NCBI GenBank assembly: GCA_011037195.1
Contig: JAAEAF010002302.1
Coordinates: 1-64,000, forward strand
DNA: 64,000 bases
From: Triatoma infestans
Taxonomy: Eukaryota > Arthropoda > Insecta > Hemiptera > Reduviidae
Direction of reading: 5' to 3'
Within the stretch, counting starts at the first letter, position 1. Each line of letters starts with the position of its first letter. The position numbers and the translations under genes were made by a program. A model generated the notes under the pieces. It was not told where the DNA came from and ran no database searches. It was given only the letters and a program-made list of their open reading frames with translations. This document shows positions 33,191 to 45,000 of this stretch, in pieces.

Positions 33191-33984
33191 CAACTGTGAT
33201 AGCATTTTAGAGAAAAATATAACCCCTCCCCTCACCTAAAAGTGCCCTTAAATAAATTTTTCCAGAGAAATGTTTCAAATAAAAATTGTAGATCATTGGC
33301 ATGTTTCGTTTATATAACAAGTTTCAAGAAAATCGTCGGAGCCATTTTTGAGGAAATTGCGAAAAAGTGAAAAAAATCATTCAGTAAAGTGGTAAAGTAA
33401 ACGCACTTCCGGTTATCCGATTTTTATCAAACTCGGAATTTCAACAACATATTTAATTTTAATCAACATTATTTAGGTGGCAGAATTATCTAATAAACTG
33501 AAATAGGACTTTAGATGAAAACCTAACCCCACCCTCTCCCCCAAAAGTGCCCTTAAATGCATTTTCCTGGAGAAATGTTTCAAATAAAAGTTGTAGCTCT
33601 TTGTATGTGTGGTTGATGTACAAAGTTTAAAGAAACTCGTCGGAGCCATTTTTGAGAAAATAAATCGCAAAAAATCCAACTAGTAAAGTGGTACTTTGGT
33701 TGAGGAATTTTGACAGATAACGTACAGTCAGATCCCATGGTGACCCCTAAACGGAATATCAAATTTCAACTTCCTACGATTTTTTCGTTTTTGACTATGC
33801 TATCACATACATACATACACACCACACGGACACACACACACCCACACAACACACACACGACCATTGGCTAAAAACCACTTTTTTGGACTCAGGGGACCTC
33901 AAAACGGATATTTCCGGTGAAAACTCGATATCGAAAATTTGACGCGATTACAATACTTCCTCTTACTAGGAGCAAGAGAAAGTA

Positions 33985-34151
33985 AAAAACCAAAATACAT
34001 AACATCAAGATAAAAATAAAAAAAAACCTAAATACATGAAATACACAAACCAGTATTCAATAAAAGAGAAAATTCCCTTGATAAAAGAGAAAATTTTTTT
34101 CTACTTCTACTCTTTACGTCATTCAACTGTAACTAATCTTTACATAATACT
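33985..34151. other. unassigned AT-rich spacer
   Basis: A-rich and T-rich stretches. Nothing recognised. Confidence 0.4.
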
Positions 34152-34400
34152 AATAATAATATAATTAATTTATCACTAATTAGTAAGTATCGGAAATGAC
34201 TTATTTTCCAATATTAACGTAAGATATCTTCCAACTATAACCTAACCTTCTATAATAATATAATTAATTAATCTCTCATTAGTAAATATGGGAAATGACT
34301 TATTTTTCAATAAACGGAAGTTATCTTCCGAACTATAACCTAACCTTCAATAATAATATAATTATCATTCATTAGAAAGTAAGGGAAATGACTATATACA
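34152..34400. repeat. tandem repeat, unit about 100 bp, 2.4 copies
   Basis: Units start near 34152, 34253 and 34349. Each has AATAATATAATTA..., ATTAGTAA..GGAAATGACT and ACTATAACCTAACCTTC. Units differ by scattered changes and small indels. Confidence 0.85.
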
Positions 34401-34404
34401 TAAA

Positions 34405-34698
34405 TTATCTGTCAATAGTAATTATAAAAAAATGACTTAACTGGGTGCACCCGAATGTAAACCGTTGCTCCATTCTGATCTTTGTCGTTTCTCCAGCTCC
34501 TAGTGCTTTTCTTGCCTCCTTTCCGGGTACTGTTCGTCCGTAGACTCTCTGTTGAATATTCACTACTGCAAGAAAGCGCAAATGTTCGGCGAAAGGCGTT
34601 GAAAAGTCACCAAACAGGTTCTTTAAATGTATATAGGGGCCATGTCTGGCTGGCACTGACTGACTCATGTACTCTTTAATTTGTGCACGGGCGCTCAA
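34405..34698 (-). other. unrecognised 97-codon ORF
   Basis: The reading frame on the minus strand is visibly richer in G+C than its surroundings and has normal-looking amino-acid composition (for example HGPYIHLKNLFGDFSTPFAE, HLRFLAVVNIQQRVYGRTVP). I do not recognise a family. It could be a fragment of a host exon or a captured/retrocopied gene piece. It directly follows a tandem array. No splice sites were verified. Confidence 0.3.
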
Positions 34699-34799
34699 CT
34701 AACCTTTTCTCTCTAAAGTGCTATTTTAATTATCTTTACAATTCTTTTATCTAAACAATATTAATTAAAATTAAATGTGTTGTTGAAATTCTGGAATTA

Positions 34800-35400
34800 C
34801 GTTTTTACTGAAATGTATTTTTCAGTTTTCTGGTATTTTCTCGATAACGGCTCCAACGATTTTCTTTAAACTAGTAATGTGAACTACACATATGAAGAGC
34901 TACAACTTTTATTTAAAACATTTCTCCTTTTCAAATCATTTAAGGGTTTTTTTTTTTGTTTTTTTTTTGAGGGAGGAGCGGATTTATGTTTATCTCTTGA
35001 GTATTTTCATAGTTGATTATACAATTCTACCATCCAAACAAAATTAATTAGAAGTTAAAATCATCGTTGCAATTCTTAAAAAAATCACAAGAAAGTAAAA
35101 TAAACGGTCGACAAAGTGGGACTTCCGGTTGAGAAATTTTAGCGGATAAGCTACTGTTGGACCAGATGATGCTACCTAAACGGAATATCAACTTTGAACT
35201 TTCTAAGGTTTTTCTTTTTTGAGCTATGCTGTTCACATACATACATGCATACATACAAACAGACACATAGACCATTTTCTAAAAGCAACTTTTTTTTGGA
35301 CTCAAGGGACCTCAAAATGGATATTTCCTCAAAGAACTCGATATCGAAAATTTGACACGATTACAATACTTCCTCTTACTAGGAGTATAATAGAAAGAGA
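34800..35400. repeat. chimeric Rep-A: inverted left half joined to a forward right half
   Basis: 34800-35052 reads as Rep-A in reverse (ACAACTTTTATTTAAAACAT, then GTTGATTATACAATTCTACC). From about 35053 it switches to the forward strand (AAAGTGGGACTTCCGGTTGA, TTGAGCTATGCTGTTCACAT) and ends with a degenerate terminal repeat near 35395. So two partial copies lie back to back. Confidence 0.8.
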
Positions 35401-35408
35401 AAAAAAAA

Positions 35409-35860
35409 TCTGATATGAAACACTCACACAACTTTCTCTTATTCCACTTTTCAAAGTTGTAATTGATAAATTTTATAGTTAGTGTGCCACATTTAAAGAA
35501 ATTTATGAAAATGGAAAATCCTATTCAGTAAAGTCGCATTTCCACTCAACCGATTTTCTTCAAACTGTATTTCAACAACATATTTAATTCTAATTAAAAT
35601 TATTTAAATGATAGCATTTTGTAATAAACTGAAATAGCACTTAACAGGAAACCATAATCCCACCTCTCTTCTAAAAGTGCCCTTAAATGAATTTTCCCTG
35701 AGAAATGTTTCAAGTAAATGTTGTTGCATTTTCGATGTGTATTTTATATATCAAGTTTCCTAGAAAATTGTTGCAACCATTTTTGAGAAAATCGCAAAAA
35801 AAAAAAAATTCAGTTCAGTGATACTTCCGGTAGAGGAATTTTGACAGATAACGTTAGTGG
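35409..35860 (+). repeat. Rep-A copy, 3'-truncated
   Basis: Starts TCTGATATGAAACACTCACA and continues to the TTTTGACAGATAACGTTAG region, then stops. Lacks the CA block and the 3' terminal repeat. Confidence 0.85.
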
Positions 35861-36069
35861 TATTCGCGATTGCGCGACTGAACCCCCCCAGCTATTTGAA
35901 AAAAATAAAAAGTAACAAAATTATCATATGTTTATTACTTACTCTTTTCATATTTCAATTTCAAAAATATTTTCATTTTTATTTACATTAGTTTCAAACC
36001 TTAATCACAGTAAAAAAATAGTATATATTGCCTGATATCAAATTTCAATCAAATCCATGTAAAAAAAAA
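35861..36069. other. unassigned spacer between Rep-A copies
   Basis: AT-rich. Nothing recognised. Confidence 0.4.
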
Positions 36070-37062
36070 TCTGGTGTAAAACACTCACACAACTTTCTCT
36101 TACCCCAGTTCTCAAAATTATAATAGACAAATTTCATAGTTTGTGTACCAAATTTGTATGAAATTCGTCGAAAACTGAAAAAACTGTTCAGTAAAAGCGC
36201 ACTTTCGGTTTACTAATTTTCTTGAAACTGAATTTCAGCCATCTATTTATTTCTAATTAATTATGTTTGGATGATAGAATTGTATAATCAACTATGATAG
36301 CACTTTAGAGAAAAACATAACCCCACCCCTCCCCTAAAAGTGCCCTTAAAAGAATTTTCCCAAAGAAATGTTTAATAAAAGATGTAGATCTTTGCATGTT
36401 TAATTTATATAAGAAGTTTCAAAAAAATCGTCGAGCCATTTTTGAGAAAATTGCGAAAAAGAGAATAAATCATTTAATAAAGTGGTAAAGTAAACGCACT
36501 TCCGGTTATCCAATTTTTTTCAAACTCGGAATTTCAACAACATATTTAATTCTAATTAACATTATTTAGATGACAGAATTGTCTAATAAACTGAAATAGC
36601 ACTTTAGATGGAAACCTAACCCACCCCTCCCCCAAAAGTGCCCTTCATTGCATTTTCCCGAGAAATGTTTCAAATAAGTTGTAGCTCCTGTATATGTAGT
36701 TGATGTATCAAGTTTAAAGAAAATCCTTGGAGCCATTTTTGAGAAAAACGCAAAAAAGTAAAAAAGTCAACTAGTAAAGTGATACTTCCGGTTGAGGAAT
36801 ATTGACAGATAACGCACAGTGAGATCGCATGTTGATACCTAAACGGAATATTAAGTTTCAGTTTTCTACGGTTTTTCGTTTTTGAGCTATGCTGTTCACA
36901 TACACACACACACACACACAGACAGACACACACACAGACCATTTGCTAAAAACCACTTTTTTGGATTCAGGGGACCTCAAAATGGATATTTCCGGTGAAA
37001 TCTCGATATCGAAAATTTGACACGATTACAATACTTCTTCTTACTAGGAGTAAGAGAAAGTA
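36070..37062 (+). repeat. Rep-A, reference full-length copy (993 bp)
   Basis: Begins TCTGGTGTAAAACACTCACA and ends CTAGGAGTAAGAGAAAGTA. ACTTTCTCTTACCCC near the left end and GGAGTAAGAGAAAGT at the right end are imperfect inverted repeats. The right end also forms a near-palindrome (CTTCTTACTAGGAGTAAGAG). Internally it contains near-duplicate modules (CCCTTAAA/CCCTTCAT plus AGAAATGTTT, about 310 bp apart) and a CA microsatellite. No coding capacity. At least ten copies or pieces are in the window in both orientations. Unclassified; a non-autonomous DNA transposon is the likeliest reading. Confidence 0.85.
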
Positions 37063-37457
37063 ATAATGAATGAATGATGTGAAAAAAATAATTTGTTTGT
37101 CAAATCCGAGGAGAATCAGAAATAAAAGAATAGGAACGTACATCAGTATAGGAGCTCACTCTGATGTGTTGTTTAATGTATTGTGCATTTTTGTACGATT
37201 GTACGTATAATGCATGCACATATCAGGAGATGTATGAAATGTAGGAAGTTGGAGGTTCACAGTTCGGCATTACGCTGGAGAATTTAATATATATATATAT
37301 ATAAAAATTTCTTTGTGTTAGTGTAGAAAAGTGTATATTCCTTATTACTTTTAAAAATAAGAGGGGAGGATTCTTGCGCGATGAATATTACTTACGATCT
37401 TACGAACGAACTTACCCGATCTTACATGGCGTTAAAAAAGATGTTTTTAGCAAATAT
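37063..37457. other. unassigned spacer with (TA)n
   Basis: No ORF. A short TATATATA run lies near 37287-37303. Confidence 0.45.
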
Positions 37458-38235
37458 ATTGTGTGTGTGTATGTATGTATGTGAAGAGCATAGCTCAAAA
37501 ACCAAAAACCGTAGAAAGTTGAAACTTGATATTCCATTTAGGATCTGAACCTAAGTTATCTGTCAAAATTCTTCAACCGGAAGTACCACTTTACTAGTTT
37601 TTTTTTTTCAACTACTTATACAAAGAGCTACAACTTTTATTTGAAACATTTCTCTGGGAAAATTCAAATAAGGACAGTATGGGCGGGGACGAATAGCTGA
37701 GGTTTTCAGCTAATGTGCTATTTCAGTTTATTAGACAATTCTGGATTTAAACTGTGTTAATTACAATTAAATATGTTGTTGAAATTCCGAGTTTGAAAAA
37801 TCGGATAACCGGAAGTGCGTTTACTTTAACACTTTACTAAAAGTGGATTTTTTCACTTTTTCGAGATTTTCTCAAAAATTGCTCCGACGATTTTCTTGAA
37901 ACTTCCTATATAAACTAAACATACAATGATGTATAACTTTTATTTAAAACATTTCTCTAGTAAAATTCATTTAATGGCACTTTTAGAGGAGGGGTGGGGT
38001 CATATTTTTCTCTAAAGTACTCTCATAGTTGATTATACAATTCTGTCATGCAAACAAAATTAATTAGAAATAAATAGATGGACAAAATTCTGAATTTCAA
38101 GAAAATAGTAAACCAGAAGTGCGTTTTTACTGAACAGTTTTTTCAATTTTCGACGGTTCCATTAAATTTGATACACTAACTATAAAATTTGTCAATTATA
38201 ATTTTGAGAACTTGTTTGAGTGTTTCACACTAGAT
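37458..38235 (-). repeat. Rep-A copy, inverted, lacking its 3' terminal part
   Basis: Reads in reverse from a GT microsatellite (37458-37482) through GAGCATAGCTCAAAAACC, GTGCGTTTACT and GTTGATTATACAATTCTG to GTGTTTCACACTAGATTTT, the inverse of the Rep-A left end. Confidence 0.87.
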
Positions 38236-38245
38236 TTTATGTGAT

Positions 38246-38665
38246 GTGATGTGCCTGTGTGCCAATGTGTGGATTTTTATGTATTGTTTTTAGATTTATA
38301 AAAATTTTATGTTGGTATTGGTTCTTAAAACATCACTAAGATATATGGACCCAGCAAAGAATCAATGCCAACTCATTGACATTTCCTTTGAACCGAAACA
38401 CTTTATTTAGATAATAAAAATTTCCATTAAGTTAACCAATTAATTTTCGAACTCAACGGTACAACTCTTTTTTTCGCAGTTTTTCTCTGGGTGAACAGTG
38501 ACAGATTTATTGTTAATTAAATATATTTAATTGTAGTGGAGGGGTGGAAGTTTTTACCTGGCTCCTGGCTTACTTCATGATTTCTATCTAGCCAAGCTAC
38601 TAATAATGATAGGTAATGTAAGTATTTAAAAAAAAAAAGGTTGAACCCCCACATATCCAAGTAAG
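38246..38665 (-). repeat. Rep-B copy (inverted relative to 63140-63560)
   Basis: Shares with 63140-63560, in reverse, the segments TAACATTAGTTATC-like flank, CATTTCCTTTGAACCGAAAC, TTTCGAACTCAACGGTAC, TACTTCATGATTTCTATCTA and AGCCAAGCTACTAATAATGA, ending in a poly-A/T stretch next to a GTTGAACCC motif. Non-coding dispersed repeat, unclassified. Confidence 0.8.
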
Positions 38666-38667
38666 GA

Positions 38668-38935
38668 GTGGATAACGTACTGTCAGATCCCATGGTGATA
38701 CCTGAACGGAATATCAAGTTCGAACATTCTACAATTTTTCATTTTTTGAGCTATGCTGTTCACATACATACACTCCCACACACACAGACACAAACCATTT
38801 TCTAAAAACCACTTTTTTAGACTCTGTGGGGACCTCAAAACGAGTATTTCCGGTGAAAACTCAATTTCGAGAAAATCTGGCACGATCGCAATACTTCATT
38901 TAACAAAAGTTAAGAAATTAAAAAAAAAAATTAAA
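38668..38935 (+). repeat. Rep-A fragment (3' part)
   Basis: From GGATAACGTACTGTCAGATC through TGAGCTATGCTGTTCACATA and GGACCTCAAAACGAGTATTT to a degenerate end (CAATACTTCATTTAACAAAA). Confidence 0.82.
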
Positions 38936-39759
38936 AAAAACGTAGACCCTGAAATGTTTATGAAGCCTTCCTGTTTATAGGTGATATCGTGTATCATATG
39001 GCCATCACCCAGGCGGAACTTTCAATTTTTAAAAAAACAAATGAACCCTGAAAATGCAAAAAAATATTTGACCGGATATTTAAATTCTAAGTTATTAACA
39101 AAAAAAAATACTAGGTAGTCGGACAGGTTTGAATGGTTTGCATTTTTTTTTTTATAACTAATATTGCAAAAACAGTTTTATAAAAACTTGTTAAGAGATA
39201 TGTTATTATTTCATTAAAAAAAATTTTATTTTTTTTATTTTTATTCTGTGAAGGTGCTCAACAGCTAATATCCTTTGCAATGTCCTTATGCAGTGGTTCA
39301 TTTATTCCAAAGCTCTGCCCAGCCTGACTGTGCAGCTGGTCTCCGATATATAGTATGCTTATCTAGACTATATCAGCATATCCTTTAACTAGGTAGGGAT
39401 AATGATATGCATTTTCTGCAACCCTAGTTAAGGATGATGACATGCATTTCTGCAACCCTAGTATTGAAGACTAACGGCACCGAAGGAGTTACCCATGCTA
39501 ATATCAAGTGGTTTACATGTTTCTCCAGCTGTTGTGATTAACTTGTGCTGCAGTGACTTTTGCTGAAAGCATACGGTTTGACTACGGTTTTAAAGATATA
39601 TATATATTCTATATATATATATATATATATACAATCTTCTAGTTTTACTATTAATTGCATTGCTAATATGTTATCCACTTTGTGTTAGAAGTTTAAAATT
39701 ATAATGAGTTGTCGAGGAGAGAAATTGGGTTTGATTGAATAAACGAGATATGAAGACAC
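38936..39759. other. unassigned AT-rich DNA
   Basis: A tandem duplication of TGCATTT(T)CTGCAACCCTAGT lies near 39400-39462 and a (TA)n run near 39595-39632. No gene recognised. Confidence 0.45.
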
Positions 39760-40003
39760 TGTTATAATGTAGCTATAAGTTTACACAAACTGCAATGGAC
39801 TTTATAATGAAACTGATAGAATAAAAGGTGGGAGTAGAGATATGACACGATGCGATGTATGGTTGAATCTGATAGATATCCTCTAGATAGATTCTCACTA
39901 GCTTATATACACATGTTCTCCCACTCTAGCCTGCCTAAGTCAGAGAGTAGTCTCTGTTAACCGGAGAGAGCCTCTCTTTTCTCTGCTGGATGCCATTACA
40001 ACA
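39760..40003. repeat. possible solo LTR (244 bp)
   Basis: Bounded by TGTTATAATG and CATTACAACA, near-perfect inverted ends of TG...CA type. The inner layout resembles the Gypsy LTR read in the same direction: a TATA-like stretch (CTTATATACACATG), then paired GAGAG and CTCTC blocks (GGAGAGAGCCTCTCTTTTCT). No convincing target duplication was found beside it, so this stays tentative. Confidence 0.45.
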
Positions 40004-40851
40004 TGTTGTATTCCGTATCCCAATTACTTTACTTTCAAAAGTTGCTCAATTACTTTCATATTCTAACACAACATACACATAGATTGCTTTTTTCATTGAT
40101 ATATTTAAACAGCTGATTGCCTAGAATTTTTGAAATATCTCTAATTTTTTTGTTTTTGAGACTTAGTAATATTATTCTTTACGATATCTGTCTCAATTTT
40201 AACAAAAATCATAACTCAGAATTTGGTTTACAAATCAGCTTCTTAAGGTACCGCTATTAATCCAATTAAGGTTCAATAAAAATGAATTTAGCTTATGGGT
40301 TATGGCGCACCCACAGATAAACTTGAGCTCCCCACCACACACTCATTATAATTCTAACTAGTTAGATCTACTTTCCAAATTCTATATAGTTAAATTCAAA
40401 AGTTCAACAATAGTTTTCAGGGCGCAAAGAAGCAAAAATTTGTACAACAAACATCAAAAAACTTTTCAGTATTTCAGAAACTTTTAGTGTTTGTTCTTCA
40501 TCACAAACTGTCAAAGTTAGAGGAGGGCCTCAGTAGTGAAATTGAGGGAACTTTTGCAAAAAACAAAATGTTATACAATTGTAACAACACTTGTACAATT
40601 TTTTTTTTTTGTGACAGTTCCTAATGAAGGAGACATCAAAGGTATCCCAAAATGTCGAAAAGTATACTTTTCTTGCAGTTTAAGTAAAAAAAAAAATTTT
40701 TTGTATAATCCTTGCCATTATCCTTGTAATTGGATTAATAACCATGTATTCAAAAATGTTTATGTAATACTATAAATCAAAAAGATGGACATAAATTTTA
40801 TAAACAAATAAAAAGGGTTGATAAACGTTTCAAAACCGGTAAAAAAAAAAA
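40004..40851. other. unassigned DNA
   Basis: No recognised element. A 79-codon frame at 40536-40775 is low-complexity and is not supported. Confidence 0.4.
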
Positions 40852-43800
40852 TCTGGTGTGAAACACTCACACAACTTTCTCTTACTCCAGTTCTCAAAAT
40901 TATAATTGACAATTTTTATAGTTTGTATACCTTATTTAATGAAATTCATCGAAAACTGAAAAAAAATGTTCAATAAAAACGCACTTCCGGTTTACTAATT
41001 TTCTTGGAACTCGGAATTTCAGTCATCTATTTCTTATTAATTTTGTTTCGATGATGGAATTGTATAATTAACTATGATAACACTTTAGAGAAAAAACATA
41101 ACTCCCCGTCCCCTAAAAGTGCCCTTAAATGAATTTTCCCAGAGAAATGTTTTAAATAAAAGTTGTAGATCTTTGTATGTTTAGTTCATATAAGAAGTTT
41201 CAACAAAATCGTCGAATCCATTTTTGAGAAAATCGCGAAAAAGTGAAAGAATTATTTAGTAAAACGGTAAAGTAAACGCATTTCTGATCATCCGATATTA
41301 TTCAAACTCGGAATTTTAGTAACACATTTAATTCTGATTAATACTATTTAGATGACAGAATTGTATAATAAACTGAAATAGCACTTTAGGGAAAACCTCG
41401 CCCTACATCTCCCCCAAAACTGCCCTTAAATGAATTTTCCGAGATTAAATTAGATTGGGGAGGGGCATGCCTCATTCCATTGAGAGGTCTATTGTGGATC
41501 ACCTGGGTTTACAGCATATCTTTCAGCTTTGCTTTCATAATCAGTCCTAGCAAGCTGAAAGTGGCTCCGTCATGAAGCTCGTGGCTTCGGGATTACTAGT
41601 CCCCAGTTGAAGAATCCTTGTTCTCGCCAGTCCGGCACACTCACAAAGGATGTGTACTGAGGTTTCCTCCTCGGTCCTACAGAAACGGCATATGGGTTGT
41701 CTGCAAGTAATAAATGGTGCATGTGCCTATTCAGCCTGCAATGCCCTATGTTAGTAGACCCACTATTAGCGTTATATCCGTTCGTCTATGACTCAGTAGA
41801 TCCTTGGTAAATTTAGGCGAATGTCTCTTAATGAAGAGTTTAGCCTGCCTCTGCCCTGGCGTAGTTTCCCACCATCGCAGACGCTGGTCTTCTATCCATT
41901 CCTTAATAGAAGCGTGAATGAGGTTCCTGGGCAACTCGCAGAAGGGCTCGGGGCCTATAAAGGTATCCTTCGAGTCCTCCCGCGCCAGGGCATCCGCCCT
42001 TTCTTTGCCAACGAACCCCGCGTGACCCGTTACCCAGGCGAGTGTCAGCTTATACCGAGCACCCACCTCGGTTAAGGCAGATAGGCAGTCTCACACCAGT
42101 CTTGAGATTATTTGGTGTGAGGAATGTGCCTTCAGGGCTGCCTGACTATCGGAGTATATGGCCACTCTTCTAATGACTAACCCTTGTCTTATAACCTCCT
42201 TAGCGCAGAGTTGTAACGCCACCATTTCGGCCTGAAGACCATGGCGTACTTCCCTAGGCTGGCCTTAATCTTGACTTTAGGCCTGCCCCCATAGACCCCA
42301 GCTCCGACCCCAGTCGGAGTTTTAGAGCCGTCTGTACACCAGGCCGAGTTACCGAGCAGAGGGTATCACCCTGATCGGTATAACAATGTGGAAGTTCCTT
42401 TCAAAATAAAACTTGGGAATCATCCTATCGGTAGGCATGCCAAGTACAAGGTCAGCCTTAACTTCTCCTATCAACCTCTGGTTAACAGAATCTTGCCTGA
42501 AGGGATAGCTGGCGGCCCCTGCAGGAGCCTATGGATTCCCATTCTAGCTTCGCCTTGGATGAGAAGATTCAACCTGGTAAGTTAAGGAGGACCTCCAACG
42601 CCGCAGTCGGGTGGTTCTTATGGCCTCCCTGGCACCCAGACATGCTTACCTTTGGATTCCACTCAGCCCCCTCGCCGTCCCCTTCTGCAGAGTCTTGGTC
42701 CACCTCCATCCAGTCGCATAATGCTGCTGGTACTACTCTTCTTTCTAGAGAGTTGGTGACCGAGGAACACAATACGTAATTGAATGCGCCCTCTAGTCTA
42801 AAAAGATGTCTACCGCAATCTCATTATCGACTAGGGATTTTGAAAGTAGCCTATTGAGATCATCCTGAGCGGCCTCTGTCGATCTACTGGTTGATAAGGG
42901 TATTAGCGGGCACTTTGAGGGGTTACACATAGAAACTCATCTCTAATGTAACCCAATCTTTCTAAAGCTTTGCTTAGGAAAGAAGATAGGCTGATCGGTC
43001 TATAGGAGCCCGGCGTTAGGTCAGATACTCTACCCACCTTAGGAAGCTAGATTACTTTGACAATACGCCACGTTACCGGTATTTATTGACGGGCTATGCA
43101 TGCCCTAAAGATTTTACACAGGTATGATAACAGTATTTCTAGTTCTTTTTGTAGAAGTACCGGGTAAATCCCATCTATGCCTGGAGATTTAAAGGGTTGG
43201 GATTTGTTTAAGACACACCTGATCTTATTTGGCCTTGTGATGGAAGTGGCAAGTTTCCAATCCTCTGGGGATGGTCTAGTAATCCTTTCCTCATGGGAAA
43301 CCGCCACCTCTGAGCCTTGCAGATGGGACGAGCCTGGAAAATGCGTCTCCATGCTCTAGGCTTTCCTTTTCCGAGACTGTGAAGGTTCCATCCCTTTTCT
43401 TGAGGAATCCCACTTCATACGCAGTACCATCTTTGACCAATATTCTGTAGATTCTGGCACACGAAGGGACATCTGCAATCCTCTCGCAAAACATCCTCCA
43501 CGAAACTCTTTTTGCTTTCCTAATTTCTTTATTGTACTGCGTGCGGGCGTTTGGTCCAGTTCTGGGTAAGTTTGGCCCTATTGAATAGTCTTCTCACCTC
43601 AGCCCTTAACTTTTCGAGGTGGTTGTTCCACCAAACCGTCTTTCCGCTTTGTAGTTGTGACCTTTCCGGACAGTTTCCGTGGTAGGACGTAGCTATTGCC
43701 TCCTGCACCTCCTCCACCATCCGTTCCAATCCCTCTACCCCTCACCCATCCGAGACTCCCTGTGCTAACTTGTCCTTAAGGGAGTCTACATATCCTACCT

Positions 43801-44803
43801 AAATGGTTTCCTGAGGGTTTCGGAATATGGCCTATAACAGGGGGGGGGGGTCCGATGTTGAATCTGATGTGCCTATGATCTGAACATGACGGTTCCGACG
43901 ACACATGCCAATTCTTAATCATGTCACACATCATAAGATTAGTCAGGGTCAAGTCCAGCACTTCCTCCTACCCACCGTGACGAAAAAGGGTTCCTTACCT
44001 ATATTAGATATAGTAACACTTTACCATAAATAAATTCCAAAAGGGACTTACCTCTGCTGTTCGGTCTGCTGTTTCAGCTGCTGCTTCCCTATGAGGTGTG
44101 ATGAGCATTGGCGTCACAGCTCGCAAGAAGCGGAAAATTCCTTGCTTCGCAGTAGGTTATGATGTTCCGCCAACAGCTCCGGCGGGCACTGCTGGTCCTC
44201 ACCTAGAAAGTAGGCAAAACAGTCGACATCCTTCTGGTTCCGCCTTTGGTAGAAACCGAGATGATTGCTGTAACAAAATCGCCTGAACAAAGTGTTGGCA
44301 GTAAATTACAGTCAATCTGATTGTTAAATTATTTCAGAGCCCCTGTAGTACAGTACCTTGACCTCTTCAGCTACTAGCCACTGTTCCTGCACCAAAGCGA
44401 TGTGCAAGCACTCTGGATCCTCCGTAGAGGCCGCCATTGTGGCAAGCAGGGCTTTGTGGATGGCCTTAAGCTTCTCCGGATGCAATGCGTGTTAGTGTAG
44501 TCGGCCGCGGCAATCGCGATCTTCTCTAAGGACACGGCCTCCCCGAAAGTTTGAGAACTAATCCACTTTTCCCAGAGAAATGTTTTAAATAAAAGTTGTA
44601 GATTTTGTATGTGTAGTTGATATAGAAAGTTTAAAGAAAATCGTCGGAGCTATTTTTGAAAATATCGCAAGAAAGTGAAAAAAACATTCAGTAAAGTAGG
44701 ACTTCCGGTTGAGGAATTTTGACAGATGACGGATCCCTCAGTGATACCTATATGGAATATCAAGTTTGAACTTTCTTCGATTTTTCGTTTTTGAGTTATA
44801 TGG

Positions 44804-44839
<36 letters not shown>

Positions 44840-44948
44840 ATTTGTAACCACTTTTTTGGACCACAAAACAGATATTTCCGGCGAAAACTCGATATCGCAA
44901 ATGTGACACGATTACAATACTTCCTCTTACTAGGAGTAAGAGAAAGTA
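40852..44948 (+). repeat. Rep-A copy split by a LINE fragment
   Basis: Left part 40852-41442 (TCTGGTGTGAAACACTCACA...) and right part 44562-44948 (CCCAGAGAAATG... to AGGAGTAAGAGAAAGTA) together make a Rep-A copy. The 3.1-kb LINE fragment between them entered at or near the AATTTTCC(CA)GAGA segment. A (CA)n microsatellite lies at about 44807-44838. Confidence 0.87.
41443..44561 (-). mobile_element. decayed RNase H-containing LINE fragment (LOA/I-like)
   Basis: Minus strand, GC-rich against its host repeat. Pieces in order: endonuclease end (LTNLMMCDMIKNWH, SDHRHIRFNIGPP at 43961-43776), linker (WWNNHLEKLRAEVRRLFNRA at 43729-43529), start of RT (FKSPGIDGIYPVLLQKE at 43352-43083), decayed RT, and RNase H (TLAWVTGHAGFVGKERADAL at 42066-41746). 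It is related to but distinct from 18420-23345. No poly-A tail or clear target duplication at the left end. Confidence 0.85.
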
Positions 44949-45000
44949 AAAAAAAAAATATATATACAATACATTTATAATATAATAAACTATAAATCAC
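44949..45000. other. A-rich spacer before the SINE
   Basis: Simple A- and AT-rich sequence. Confidence 0.4.

Larger units (their letters stand above)
32661..33984 (+). repeat. Rep-A copy with H1 inserted
   Basis: Full-length copy of the repeat defined at 36070-37062, from TCTGGTGTGAAGCTCTCACAC to AGGAGCAAGAGAAAGTA. It is enlarged by a 284-bp insertion (H1) plus its duplicated target. Contains a CA-rich block near 33800-33855. Confidence 0.9.

Noticed and set aside
36070..37062. Rep-A as a Helitron (TC start, hairpin near the 3' end)
   Set aside because: The right end lacks a CTRR terminus after the hairpin, and the ends share an inverted repeat, which classic Helitrons do not.
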